Shown: positions 10,850 through 20,296 of the stretch, piece by piece
Position numbering within the stretch: position 1 is the first letter of the stretch
Layout: the number at the start of each line of letters is the position of its first letter
Assembly (NCBI GenBank): GCA_963806045.1
Contig: CAWDWP010000020.1
Location: 1 to 64,000, forward strand
Source: DATCHW01 sp963806045
GTDB lineage: Bacteria > Bacteroidota > Ignavibacteria > Tepidaquicellales > Tepidaquicellaceae
DNA length: 64,000 nt
Direction of reading: 5' to 3'
Made by a program: the position numbers and the translations under genes
Notes under the pieces: generated by a model
Seen by the model: only the letters and a program-made list of their open reading frames with translations
Told to the model about the DNA's origin: nothing
Databases searched by the model: none

Positions 10850-10922
10850 GGACAGGTAGCTCAGTTGGTAGAGCAACGGCCTGAAAAGCCGTGTGTCGCC
10901 GGTTCGATTCCGGCCCTGTCCA
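10850..10922 (+). tRNA. tRNA-Phe (anticodon GAA)
   Basis: Full cloverleaf. Acceptor GGACAGG pairs with CCTGTCC, the D-arm GCTCAGTTGGTAGAGC is standard, and the anticodon stem ACGGC/GCCGT encloses loop CTGAAAA with anticodon GAA. The variable loop has 5 nt, and the T-arm is GCCGG-TTCGATT-CCGGC. The discriminator is A. The next bases are CA rather than CCA, so the CCA end is not encoded. The downstream minus-strand gene ends 33 bp later. Confidence 0.97.
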
Positions 10923-10955
10923 CAATGACCTTAAAGGGTCATTTTTGTTTATAAA

Positions 10956-12314
10956 TTACTTTAGTAAAATAATCTTTCTGAGGGACTTTTGACCTGAGCT
11001 TTTTAACACACAAAAATAAATTCCGCTTGAGAGAGATTCTGCATTCAGATTATAAGTATATTCCCCTGCCTGAAAATAACCCGAAACTGCATTTATCATT
11101 TCTTTCCCCGTTATATCGAGCAGAGCTAGTGATATTTGTTCGCTTTTATTTAGAGCAAATTTAATCGTTGTTTCCGGATTGAATGGATTCGGATATATAT
11201 TTGTAATTTCAAATACATCAGGAATTTTTGCTGAAATATTTTGAACATCGACAAGCGTACCCCACACGCGGAAAATTCCTTTCGGTGTCACGGCATATAC
11301 AGTATCACCTGCGGCAGGGTCTTTTAAAACATTTATTACGTTTGCAGAATTCGGAAAAGCGTTAAAATATTTTGTAAAATTAGCACCTCCGTTAGTCGAA
11401 CGCCATAACCCGTTTGTACTTCCTGCATATATCACAGAATTATTTGAAGGGTCAATTTCAAGACAATTGACAGACCAGTTTGTACTTGTAAATAACGTAT
11501 TCCAAATTATTCCTGTATTTGTAGAATTAAAAATTGAATTATTTGTATATCCGAACATTGTAAGTGAATCTGTAAATGAAATATTTCTCAGATTTTGAGA
11601 TAATACATTTGAAAAATTTGCGCCTCCATTTGTGCTAAGCATTAATCCGGCTGAGGTCGAAACGTATACAATTGCGGGATTATATGGATTAAATTTCACA
11701 AAACTTGCTGTAGAAAAATTCTTAATATAATACCAGTTCGAACCCCGGTTTGTTGATTTGTACAAAGAATCTCCAGTGATGACTAACATTATATTATCAT
11801 TTTTTTGTGCTATATCAAATCCTCCGAAGGAAGTAAATCCGCTGAATTTAGATGTGAAAGAAGTTCCTCCGTTCGTAGTTAAATCAATCCGTTTAAGATT
11901 TGTACTCTGACAAAAACCTGTGAAATTAACCATGTAACATCGCAAAATTAAATTACTGTCGTTTTTCGATATGGTAAAATTATCTACCGGAGCGAATTCA
12001 CATTGTTCCATAATATTGTCTGTGCATATGAACGGTCTCAGGAATTCATTGTAAGGAATGTAAGCGATTTTGGAGATTTTGTTAAACTTAAGATTATTAT
12101 AATTGTAAGAACAGCCCGAACAGCAGATATAGGGAGCACCCGAAAGACCCAATCCTCTTATCATAATCTCTTTAGAATTGCCGGTTAAAATGTTCTTCGA
12201 TACCTGAATTGAAACCATCTGCACCGGAGGCGTATAAACCTGCTCAATCGGCTGAGAGTAAATTGAAAATGGGAAAAAGAGTAAAAGTAAAAAGTTAATT
12301 ACTTTTTTCATCAT
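10956..12314 (-). CDS. Secreted Asp-box/BNR-repeat protein with T9SS sorting domain
   Basis: 452 residues with signal peptide MMKKVINFLLLLFFPFSIYS. The centre has repeats such as STNRGSNWY, STNGGANFS, STNTGIIWN and STNGGANFT, spaced by about 40-45 residues, as in sortilin-like or BNR propellers. The C-terminal ~85 residues form a T9SS CTD (IYPNPFNPETTIKF, LDITGKEM, SGIYFCVL). The N-terminal part has a Cys-rich stretch, GAPYICCSGCSYN, that could bind metal or form disulfides. It is probably a surface-exposed binding protein; its function is unknown. The next gene upstream, a secreted peptidase, has the same orientation at 85 bp distance. Confidence 0.85.
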   Translation of the reverse strand: MMKKVINFLLLLFFPFSIYSQPIEQVYTPPVQMVSIQVSKNILTGNSKEIMIRGLGLSGAPYICCSGCSYNYNNLKFNKISKIAYIPYNEFLRPFICTDNIMEQCEFAPVDNFTISKNDSNLILRCYMVNFTGFCQSTNLKRIDLTTNGGTSFTSKFSGFTSFGGFDIAQKNDNIMLVITGDSLYKSTNRGSNWYYIKNFSTASFVKFNPYNPAIVYVSTSAGLMLSTNGGANFSNVLSQNLRNISFTDSLTMFGYTNNSIFNSTNTGIIWNTLFTSTNWSVNCLEIDPSNNSVIYAGSTNGLWRSTNGGANFTKYFNAFPNSANVINVLKDPAAGDTVYAVTPKGIFRVWGTLVDVQNISAKIPDVFEITNIYPNPFNPETTIKFALNKSEQISLALLDITGKEMINAVSGYFQAGEYTYNLNAESLSSGIYFCVLKSSGQKSLRKIILLK

Positions 12315-12398
12315 TTTAATATTTTATTTTTAAAGATTACATCTTTTGTGAAAATTAAAAATGGAATCTTCTTTTAACTTCTTAACTTCTGCTCTTCC

Positions 12399-13508
12399 TT
12401 ATTTTCCTATCTTTGCTCTCAATTCCGGACTTAAAGCATTTAACGGCATTACAAGTGTAATAGTGTTTATTCCGAAATATGTATCCGAAACATTTATAAA
12501 TCCCTGAAATGGTCCGATAGTGCCCCAGGAATTTTTCACATAAAAGAACGTTTTTCCTTTTTCGGTTTCTTTTAATCCGATAAGATGCATAAGGTGGTCA
12601 TCCTGCGTTGTTAGATTTTCAAAAAGATCCTGTCTTGATTTCTGAGTATATGCTATTTCTTCATCATCAGGATTGATTATACCTTTTAAATCGGATTTAT
12701 CTTTGGGAACCATTGCCCAGCCTGCTTGTTGGTTGAAGAATAAATTTGAAACATCTGCATCCCAGCCGACAGTGTAATCGTGAAGCACGGCATATTTTGC
12801 GGCATCTATTAATTCACTAACTGGAACATTATAAAATAATCCTCCGGAATAATTATCGGGTACTTCTACATTGAAAGGTTTATAAAAGGGATGATGTGTA
12901 AAAGAAGTAAGTCCCACATAATCATCTCTGTTAAACTTTAAAACTTTTTCAGCATATTCTTTCGGAGTATATTCTTTGCCCTCATATGTAAATTTTTCGG
13001 GAAGAATACCAAATTTATCATCGAGCATTTTATTATAATTAACCTGCCAATCGGGAGAGATGGGGGTTTTAACCAGTACGCTATCAAGAAATTTCTTCAG
13101 TTTTTCATCAAAACCAAAATGGTTTATTTTACCATTATCAAGACTCGGATACACGCTCAAAGGAACTATTCCATATTTTTCAACTGCGGGAAACACATCG
13201 TGAGCGAAGGCACCTTCACCAAAACGGGTTGCTCCCTGCCTGAGAATATAATTCCATGCTTTATCAAAATAAATATTTCTCACAATATACATTTCCGAAA
13301 GGTCAGGATGCTGAATTCCTTTTTGTAATAATTCAGATTCCAGAATCGAAACAATCGAGAAGCACCAGCAGGTCCCGCTCATTCCCTGGTCTTTAACTTC
13401 TGTTGCCTGATTTAATTTAATGGATTTTAGTTCCTGAGAATACGAATTTCCGAGGACAAAAAATACAAATAATAATACTAAGTTTTTTAATAAGACTGAT
13501 TTTTTCAT
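12399..13508 (-). CDS. Secreted C1 (papain/bleomycin-hydrolase-like) cysteine peptidase
   Basis: 369 residues with a signal peptide ending near NSYSQ. The papain-fold catalytic set is visible. KDQGMSGTCWCFS has the oxyanion Gln and the nucleophilic Cys at about residue 47, a His lies in DDHLMHLIGLKE, and the Asn is in FFYVKNSWGTIGPFQGF. The overall pattern (KEYTPKEYAEKVL, VGLTSFTHHPFYKPF) fits the aminopeptidase C/bleomycin hydrolase branch of family C1. That branch is usually cytoplasmic, but this protein has an export signal. It probably cleaves peptides in the periplasm or outside the cell. No sorting domain is present. Confidence 0.88.
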   Translation of the reverse strand: MKKSVLLKNLVLLFVFFVLGNSYSQELKSIKLNQATEVKDQGMSGTCWCFSIVSILESELLQKGIQHPDLSEMYIVRNIYFDKAWNYILRQGATRFGEGAFAHDVFPAVEKYGIVPLSVYPSLDNGKINHFGFDEKLKKFLDSVLVKTPISPDWQVNYNKMLDDKFGILPEKFTYEGKEYTPKEYAEKVLKFNRDDYVGLTSFTHHPFYKPFNVEVPDNYSGGLFYNVPVSELIDAAKYAVLHDYTVGWDADVSNLFFNQQAGWAMVPKDKSDLKGIINPDDEEIAYTQKSRQDLFENLTTQDDHLMHLIGLKETEKGKTFFYVKNSWGTIGPFQGFINVSDTYFGINTITLVMPLNALSPELRAKIGK

Positions 13509-13705
13509 AAACTATTTTTGATGTTATAATTTCATTTTATATCACAAAATGCGCATTTTTAACAAAAGTATACAGGCAATATTTTAAACTTCTGCAACTA
13601 TTAAAAATATAAAATTGAAATTATGACTTTTGTTCCATATTTTATACAAATATAAAATTAGTAACTTGTGGCTTTTGTTAAACTTTTAGACTGATAACAT
13701 AATAA

Positions 13706-14188
13706 ATGAAAATTCTATTTATACAAACGGGAGGAACTATCGATAAAGATTATCCGAAAACCACAAAGGGATATGCGTTTGAAATAGCTGAGCCTGCGAT
13801 AAAACGAATACTTGAAAAAATTAAACCCAATTTTAATTATGAAATTTTACCCTTGATGAGAAAAGACAGCCTCGATATTACAAATATTGACAGACAGAAA
13901 ATTCTTCAAAGCTGCATAGAGGCCGATACGGACAAAATAATCATAACCCACGGGACAGACACAATGATAGAAACTGCAAAATTTTTATCTAATATCAAAA
14001 GTAAATCTATAATTTTAACAGGTGCTGTAAAACCTGAAAGATTTAAAGATTCAGATGCAGAATTTAATCTTGGAGTTGCTATCGGAGCAGTAAATGAATT
14101 AAATAATGGTATTTATATAGCAATAAATGGAAGAATTTTTTCGGCAGACAAAATTCGGAGGGATGAATTGACAGGTAAATTTTTTTGA
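13706..14188 (+). CDS. Small single-domain asparaginase-like protein
   Basis: 160 residues. The N-terminus, KILFIQTGGTIDKDY, carries the first asparaginase active-site Thr (TGGTI). IITHGTDTMIETAKFL carries the second Thr-Asp pair, and TGAVKPERFKDSDAEFN matches the third conserved block. It lacks the C-terminal domain of the ~330-residue L-asparaginases and belongs to a short form of about 160 residues found in this phylum and in proteobacteria. Hydrolysis of asparagine or a related amide is inferred; the short form has not been tied here to a substrate. No signal peptide. It stands alone with 275 bp downstream before the next gene. Confidence 0.8.
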   Translation: MKILFIQTGGTIDKDYPKTTKGYAFEIAEPAIKRILEKIKPNFNYEILPLMRKDSLDITNIDRQKILQSCIEADTDKIIITHGTDTMIETAKFLSNIKSKSIILTGAVKPERFKDSDAEFNLGVAIGAVNELNNGIYIAINGRIFSADKIRRDELTGKFF

Positions 14189-14393
14189 AATCTTTTTTAT
14201 TCAATGTTTCATAAATAATTATTATTATTTGATTCCCAATTTTGTTTAATTTGTATTAAACATAAACTTAGTGTTACATCTTCGGATAAAATTTTATAGT
14301 GATAAACAAGGATTTTATATATAAATTTGTGAATAAATCGAAAAGGTTTAGATTAAATTAAATTTTTTAAAAAAATAATTTTTTTGCGAAACA

Positions 14394-14467
14394 CGTCCTT
14401 TAAAATTTGGGAAATTTTAATAAGAAATAAAAGGACGCCGATGGCAGAAAGGAAAACTTATCAATGA
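14394..14467 (+). promoter_or_regulatory. 5'-leader hairpin and 8-codon mini-ORF before the large T9SS gene
   Basis: CGTCCTTT (14394-14401) pairs with AAAGGACG (14430-14437), and the inner arms AAAATTT and AAATTTT also pair. Directly after it, ATG GCA GAA AGG AAA ACT TAT CAA TGA (14441-14467) could encode MAERKTYQ, and its stop overlaps the ATG of the main gene (ATGA). A similar MAER-type mini-ORF precedes the gene at 27227. Whether it is translated is unknown. Confidence 0.4.
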
Positions 14468-17219
14468 AAAAACTATTTACAGTAGTAATAGGTATGATTT
14501 TTATGGTTTATGCTTTGAACTTAAGTGCTCAGGTTAATCAGGACTGGAAATGGCAGCATCAGTCTCCTCAGGGAAATACGTTGCGTCAGGTAATAAAAAT
14601 AAATTCGTCAACTTGGTATGCATTCGGATTTGCTGGAACATTTTTAAAAACAACAAATGCAGGTGCAAACTGGACGTTAAGGACAGATGCAGGAAAGCGT
14701 TTCAATGTCTCAGGACAATTTACAAATGTTTATGATGCAAAATTTTTTGATGCAAATACTGGTATAATTTGCGGTTCCAGCGGAAACCTTGCCAGAACAA
14801 CAAATGGTGGAACTACCTGGGATACTTCAATGGTAGTATCAAGTGCAGCAACTTTGTATCATTTATACTTTATCAATAACCTTACAGGTTATGCCTGCGG
14901 GACATCCACAGCAAAATTACTGAAGACAACAGATGGCGGTTTAACCTGGGCTGTCTTAATAACTCCTGCTTATACTACAGGTTATGATGTATATGCAGTT
15001 GATACTAATACTATTCTCGTATCATCTTCTTCCGGTGGGGTTTATAAAAGCACGACGGGAGCATACGGAACATTTACTTTAATTGCAACCGGTTCAACTG
15101 CAACATTATATAAAATGCAATTTATTGATGCTAACACAGGATTTGTTGCGGGAAGCGGAGGAATTTGCAGATTGACTACAAACGGGGGAACTAACTGGAC
15201 TGCTGCAAGCACCGGTTTACCGACAGCAGATACATATTATGATATTGATATTCTGACATCATCATCTGCTCCTACTCCATTTTTAGAAACATTTGCAAGT
15301 ACGACTTTTCCACCTGCAGGATGGACTATAAATAGTAGTATATATTGGTATAGGTATGATACAAGTGCTTACAGTATCGGAACAGGTTCCTGTGATTACA
15401 ATTTTTATAGTGCTTCTGCAGGAGTAATTGATACGTTATATTCTCCATCATTTAATCCTACGACAGCCGGTGATACACTGAAATTCGATATAGCTTATAA
15501 ACCCTACCCCGGTTCAAATGATAAAATTCAAATTCTTACAAGTACAAATGGCGGTACAACTTTTAGTGAATTAGTATTATTGGATTCATCCACAATGGGT
15601 ACAGTACTTGGTGGAACCGGACACTTTTTACCATTGGGAAATCAGTTTGCTCCGAGGAAATTTGTATTACCTGCAGGAACCAACAAACTGAAATTTGTAG
15701 CTATCAGTGATTATGGAAATGATGCCTATTTAGATAACATTAAGGTACAATATAATGGGTCTTCATCGAGTAATGCTATATTTCTAACCGGTAATTCATA
15801 TAATATTTATAAATCTACAAATCTTGGAACAAGCTGGGATACATTACAAATTGCTCCAAATATTAACTCTGGTCCCTGGGTTTCTACCATGTATGGTGCT
15901 GCTATCGGAAATGCAGCAGGTGATTCAACATTATCAGTAGGTGCGTATGGTCTTGCTTATGCAAGAATCAGTGCAGGTAACAGACCATCATTCTCAACAA
16001 TGCTCAAAGGTGGTACGATTAATGACGTCTGGGCTTCTTCTATAACAGGAACTGTTATTACTGTCGGAGCACCTACTACAGCCGGAAGTGGTGATCAGAT
16101 ATTAAAATCAACAAATGGCGGCACTACCTGGAGCGTACTTTCATTAACAGGTTCAACCGCAACATTCAATAGTATAGGTATGTTGAATGCAACCACAGGT
16201 TGGATTGTTGGAAGTAATAGTGCAGTTTACAAAACAACTAATGGCGGCACAAGCTTCGACTCGGTAGCAATTTCGAATATGGCTGCTGGTCTTAATCTAT
16301 CCAAAGTTCAATTCGTTAATGCAACAACCGGATTCATTTTCTCGAAAAATTATGTCGCAACAGATACAACGACAATTTTTAAAACAACTGATGGCGGAAC
16401 ATCGTGGATAAAACAGAGGTTAACAGGAGCTGTTGGTTCTGCTAACCAAATTTATGGTTCTGCTATGTTAGATGCCAATACAGGTTGGGTATTAAATTAT
16501 ACTCCTCGTCCTTATTTAACAACTGACGGAGGCAATACTTGGACAGTTCAAAATCTTGTTGATGCATATGGCGGATTCCTTTATGATATCAAAATGTTTG
16601 ATGCCAATACTGGTTACACATGCGGCGGTAGCGGTCGGTTATATAAAACCACAAACGGAGGAACACTCTGGGATACTGTAAGCGTTCCATCGCGGAATTA
16701 TTCTTTCCAAACTTTGGAATTTGCATCACCTCAGATTGGAATAGTTCTGGGTTCAACCGGCGTAACTTACTCAACAGTAAATGGAGGCGGATCATGGACT
16801 TTAACCAATACATCAGGCTCAACTATTTATGGCTCATGGATGGATAATGCGTATAAATTATTCTGTGTAGGTGCTCTCGGATATGTGCATAAAAATATTA
16901 CGTTACAATATCCGGAATTCTTAACGGGAATGATAATACACAGTTACCTACGAAGTTTGAACTTTCACAAAACTATCCGAACCCATTCAACCCGACTACT
17001 ACGATTAGTTTTGCATTACCAAAACCGGGAAATGTATCATTGAAAGTATATGATATGGTTGGCAGAGAAGTAATGACATTATTTAACAATCAACAATTCA
17101 ATGCAGGTATTACTAAATATTTATTCAACGGAAGTAATCTTGCATCAGGCATTTATTTCTATTCCCTGGTTGTAGACAATAATCTAATCAGTACAAAGAA
17201 AATGGTTCTCGTGAAATAA
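14464..17219 (+). CDS. Large YCF48-like/BNR repeat protein with inserted cleaved-adhesin domain and T9SS CTD (frameshifted)
   Basis: The first frame runs to 17043, but its last ~50 codons are out of frame. One base added near 16902 continues the reading as VTISGILNGNDNTQLP, then NYPNPFNPTTTI and a CTD ending STKKMVLVK at 17219, giving about 918 residues. The signal peptide is MKKLFTVVIGMIFMVYALNLSAQ. Many repeats of the type TTNGGTTWD/FIDANTGFVAGS are typical of YCF48-like propellers. Residues ~273-430 interrupt them with a choice-of-anchor J/cleaved adhesin domain (FLETFASTTFPPAGWTI ... YLDNIKVQYNG). This suggests a surface adhesin or a glycan-binding protein. A strong terminator follows. 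Confidence 0.82.
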
Positions 17220-17260
17220 AAATTCAAAAAAATCATTTGGGAATTATCCGGATGAAGAGT

Positions 17261-17293
17261 AAAAGAAAAGGGGCTGAAAGCCCCTTTTCTTTT
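17261..17293 (+). terminator. Strong intrinsic terminator
   Basis: A perfect 14-bp stem, AAAAGAAAAGGGGC with GCCCCTTTTCTTTT, with a 5-nt TGAAA loop and a T-rich 3' arm. It lies 41 bp after the stop of the T9SS gene at 14464-17219. Confidence 0.92.
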
Positions 17294-17408
17294 AAGTGGA
17301 CATTCTGTTCATAAATATATAATTTTGAAATATTTTCACATTAATAAGGAATTTGTAAATTTGAATAATTGTTTTATTTTTTTAATCATTATAATTAAAT
17401 TTTAAGCT

Positions 17409-18842
17409 ATGAAAAAAACAATTTTGTTACTGCTCTTTTCACTTTTGATTGTAAGATTTTCATTCGCACAGTTAGATGATGTTTTAAAAAAAGTGACTAA
17501 AAATGTTGGGAATGTAGAATTGTTTGAAGAAAAAAATGTTACAACTTCCATTGATGATGCCTTGCCTATAGCATTCTGGCTAAAAAATATTGATTTAGAA
17601 CGCACACCTGTTTTGCCGGAAACTTATGATTTTAAAAATCTCGGACCGGGATATTACAGATTTACCGTGCAATCATATTGCTTAAAAGCAGGCACATATG
17701 GTCCCACGAAAGGTTCAGGATATCTTTTGGCTCCGCTCAGGGGAAAAAGGTCAGATCTTGTGTACAATGTAGTGAACAGGTCAGTTAATCACCCGGAAAT
17801 TGCTCAGCATGATATTCAATTATTTCTCTGGGGAATAATTTATGGTTCAAAATTTAAAGATTACAGCCTTGAATTCCAAAACAAGATTAGACCTCTTCTG
17901 ACACCTGAAGAAATAGTTGACCTGGAACTTGATATAAAAAATGTGCCATTAGAAATTATGCCGGAAGAAATTAGAAATGTTGCAAAATATTATCAGGATT
18001 TAAGAAATCGAATCACAAATCCAAATCTGACTTATAATGAAATTGAAAGTGCCGCTATGTTAAACGGTTATCTTCCTGACCAGCCTTTTTCGAAAATAGT
18101 TGAAAAAGGTCAATGGTCTTATATTGGAAATGGGTTTTATATGAGAGATCTCCCTATTGTATATCCAAAATCTGTAATTGAAATTTACAGGCCGTTTTAT
18201 TTAAATTCACTGAAAGATGAAAAAGGAAGACTGACATCGCTTGAGAATGACGGCAGTAAAGTTGAAATCACATATGATGATGACCCCGGAAAAGACATAA
18301 TTACTTTAGACGGTAAAAATTATCCTATCTGGAGATTTAAGTCTATAAAATTGACCGGTTCCAATCCCGGAGAAGAACTTATTCTTGACAATCCGGGATG
18401 GGCTGTGAAAGATAAAGGAGAACCGCTGAAAAATTCAGGACAGAGCTTTATGGATTTTCATTCACAGGGTGACCCCATATATAGTGAATACATTCAAAGA
18501 ATAAATGAGGTAAAAAATGATATGAAAAATATGGACGAATATAAGAGTCAGAAGAAAAGCCAGTCGGGACAAGGAAGTAAAGGTGATGAAGATTGGGAAA
18601 GCAAGCACATTAATAAAGGTATGAAGGCAGCATTAGACCCGCTGAATAAAAAGGACCAGGAAAGCTGGATTAGAAAACATTTGAATATGGTTTCGGATTG
18701 GTGGAATAATTCATCCGGAGCTCTTGCAGGAGAAGAAAATAATGATAACGGTGGCAAGAATGCTGATATTTCCAGAACACCGGCGGTACCTGCGACTAAC
18801 GGTATGCAAAGGTTAATACCATCCGGAAGAAGCGCAGAATGA
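17409..18842 (+). CDS. Secreted protein of unknown function
   Basis: 477 residues. The signal peptide is MKKTILLLLFSLLIVRFSFAQ. I recognise no domain with certainty. Visible features are a Cys-containing segment SYCLKAGTYGPTKGSGYLLAPL followed by a long helical part (IRPLLTPEEIVDLELDIKN), a beta-rich region (~220-330), and a C-terminal ~130 residues that are polar, lysine/glutamine/asparagine rich and probably disordered. The last residues (PATNGMQRLIPSGRSAE) do not match a T9SS CTD. The neighbouring genes at 18861 and 19524 are convergent. It is probably periplasmic or released; it is a hypothetical protein. Confidence 0.75.
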   Translation: MKKTILLLLFSLLIVRFSFAQLDDVLKKVTKNVGNVELFEEKNVTTSIDDALPIAFWLKNIDLERTPVLPETYDFKNLGPGYYRFTVQSYCLKAGTYGPTKGSGYLLAPLRGKRSDLVYNVVNRSVNHPEIAQHDIQLFLWGIIYGSKFKDYSLEFQNKIRPLLTPEEIVDLELDIKNVPLEIMPEEIRNVAKYYQDLRNRITNPNLTYNEIESAAMLNGYLPDQPFSKIVEKGQWSYIGNGFYMRDLPIVYPKSVIEIYRPFYLNSLKDEKGRLTSLENDGSKVEITYDDDPGKDIITLDGKNYPIWRFKSIKLTGSNPGEELILDNPGWAVKDKGEPLKNSGQSFMDFHSQGDPIYSEYIQRINEVKNDMKNMDEYKSQKKSQSGQGSKGDEDWESKHINKGMKAALDPLNKKDQESWIRKHLNMVSDWWNNSSGALAGEENNDNGGKNADISRTPAVPATNGMQRLIPSGRSAE

Positions 18843-18860
18843 TTTATTTATAAATTATAT

Positions 18861-19412
18861 TTATCGGAATTTATAGTTAAAACCTCCGGTGAATCCGACA
18901 TAACTTGTAGGACTTACTGCAGTAAAAATATAATGATATTTCCCTTTGGCTGCAAATTCGATTTGCTGACTAAGGGGGAACAGTACTCCAATTCCGGCAT
19001 TCAATCCAAAACTTGTTGTACTGCTTGAATATGTTAATCCACCACTCGTATAGTTTACACCGAAAGTGTATCCTCCGATTAATGCTTCAATAAAAAATTT
19101 CTGTTTAGCCGGCATCAGATTAAGTCTTATTCCTCCGGAAGATTCTAAAGTATAATAACTATAGTTCGAAACTAAGTTTCCTGCGTTTTTTAATGAAAGG
19201 AAAGAGTATCCGATATCAGCGACAACATCTATATTTTTATCAACAGGGTAATAACTTTCAACCCCTACTGTTGGAGATAAGTTAAACCCGTCCGCAAATG
19301 TTCCGGTCGGAATAATCACACCGCCGAATATTCCAAGAGTAAGATTTTGCTGAGCAAAGTTCAACGCAGGAATAAAAGTTAATAATGTCAAAACAAGTAA
19401 TAATTTTTTCAT
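18861..19412 (-). CDS. Outer-membrane beta-barrel protein (OmpA-like/porin family)
   Basis: 183 residues. The signal peptide is MKKLLLVLTLLTFIPALNFAQ, followed by alternating amphipathic strands rich in Gly and Tyr (LGIFGGVIIPTGTF, SFGLNAGIGVLFPL, GFTGGFNYKFR). The length fits an 8-stranded barrel. The extreme C-terminus, YKFR, is close to an aromatic Omp end. It is convergent with the preceding gene, with an 18-bp gap. Confidence 0.8.
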   Translation of the reverse strand: MKKLLLVLTLLTFIPALNFAQQNLTLGIFGGVIIPTGTFADGFNLSPTVGVESYYPVDKNIDVVADIGYSFLSLKNAGNLVSNYSYYTLESSGGIRLNLMPAKQKFFIEALIGGYTFGVNYTSGGLTYSSSTTSFGLNAGIGVLFPLSQQIEFAAKGKYHYIFTAVSPTSYVGFTGGFNYKFR

Positions 19413-19523
19413 AACAATTTTAATAAATTTACATTGATAAATTATTGGAATATAAATTTTAATTTAAAAACAAGTAAATACATTTTTTATACCCGATAAA
19501 TCCAATAAATTAATTACGCGATT

Positions 19524-20069
19524 CTATCTTTTCCGATATGTCACTTTTATGGTCATTGTAACTTCTTTTCCCTTTGCATCCTCCTGGGTAAATGTCACAT
19601 CCTCAGTCATAACATTTCCTTCCATAGCTAATACAATCGAAGCAGATGATGTCAATGTTCCGCCTTTAATTTTCAGAATATTGCTGTCTATTTTCCCTTC
19701 GAAAAATCCTGCATCCATTATTCCAAAGTCATCAAAAGTCCATTGTTTATAATTTCCTTCCTTGTTGGCGGTCATTAAAGCCATAGATTTGAATGTAAAC
19801 CCCTTAGGACCGAAAGTCGTTATTTTCATTTCCAGATATTGATGGTTCAATATCCAGTTAATTTCTGCTTCATCGTGCCATTTCATTCCCATATATTCAT
19901 ATTCATCTGATACCCAGGAACCCTCGCAGGATTTCAGAAAGGCATTATCAACTGCAGGTGGAAGCTTCATTTCCTGAGAATAGGAATTTAATGCGATAAG
20001 AAATAATACTGAAGCAAGTATAATAATGTTTTTCATTTGTTTAAAATTTAAATTATAATTCATTTTCAA
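19524..20069 (-). CDS. DUF1579-like secreted protein
   Basis: 181 residues. The likely start is the internal MKNIIILASVLF (codon 12), which gives a standard signal peptide ending in NSYSQ. The body has the layout of the DUF1579/lipocalin-like small barrel family: a CEGSWVSDEYEYMG opening, ILNHQYLEMKIT, YKQWTFDDFGIMDAGFFEGK and an edge strand VTMTIKVTYRKR. These proteins have no established biochemical role. The gene points away from the TPR lipoprotein gene at 20297. Confidence 0.65.
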   Translation of the reverse strand: MKMNYNLNFKQMKNIIILASVLFLIALNSYSQEMKLPPAVDNAFLKSCEGSWVSDEYEYMGMKWHDEAEINWILNHQYLEMKITTFGPKGFTFKSMALMTANKEGNYKQWTFDDFGIMDAGFFEGKIDSNILKIKGGTLTSSASIVLAMEGNVMTEDVTFTQEDAKGKEVTMTIKVTYRKR

Positions 20070-20296
20070 TATTAAAAATAATGCTGTTCATTAACAATAA
20101 ACCTTTATAATAAAATTCCGGAAAGAAAGGTAATTCATGCATTTATTTAATTTGAATTTACTTACAAATATATAGTTGTTAAATTCTTTTATAAAGGGTT
20201 ATTGCTGAAATATTTTAATTCCCGGGAAATTTTTATATTTGATAAAGAGATAAATTATTCTTTAACAGTCTGAAATATTAATTTAAATTTATTTTT

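Noticed and set aside
13706..14188. Truncated asparaginase pseudogene
   Set aside because: The ~160-residue single-domain form is a known family length, and all three N-domain motifs are intact.
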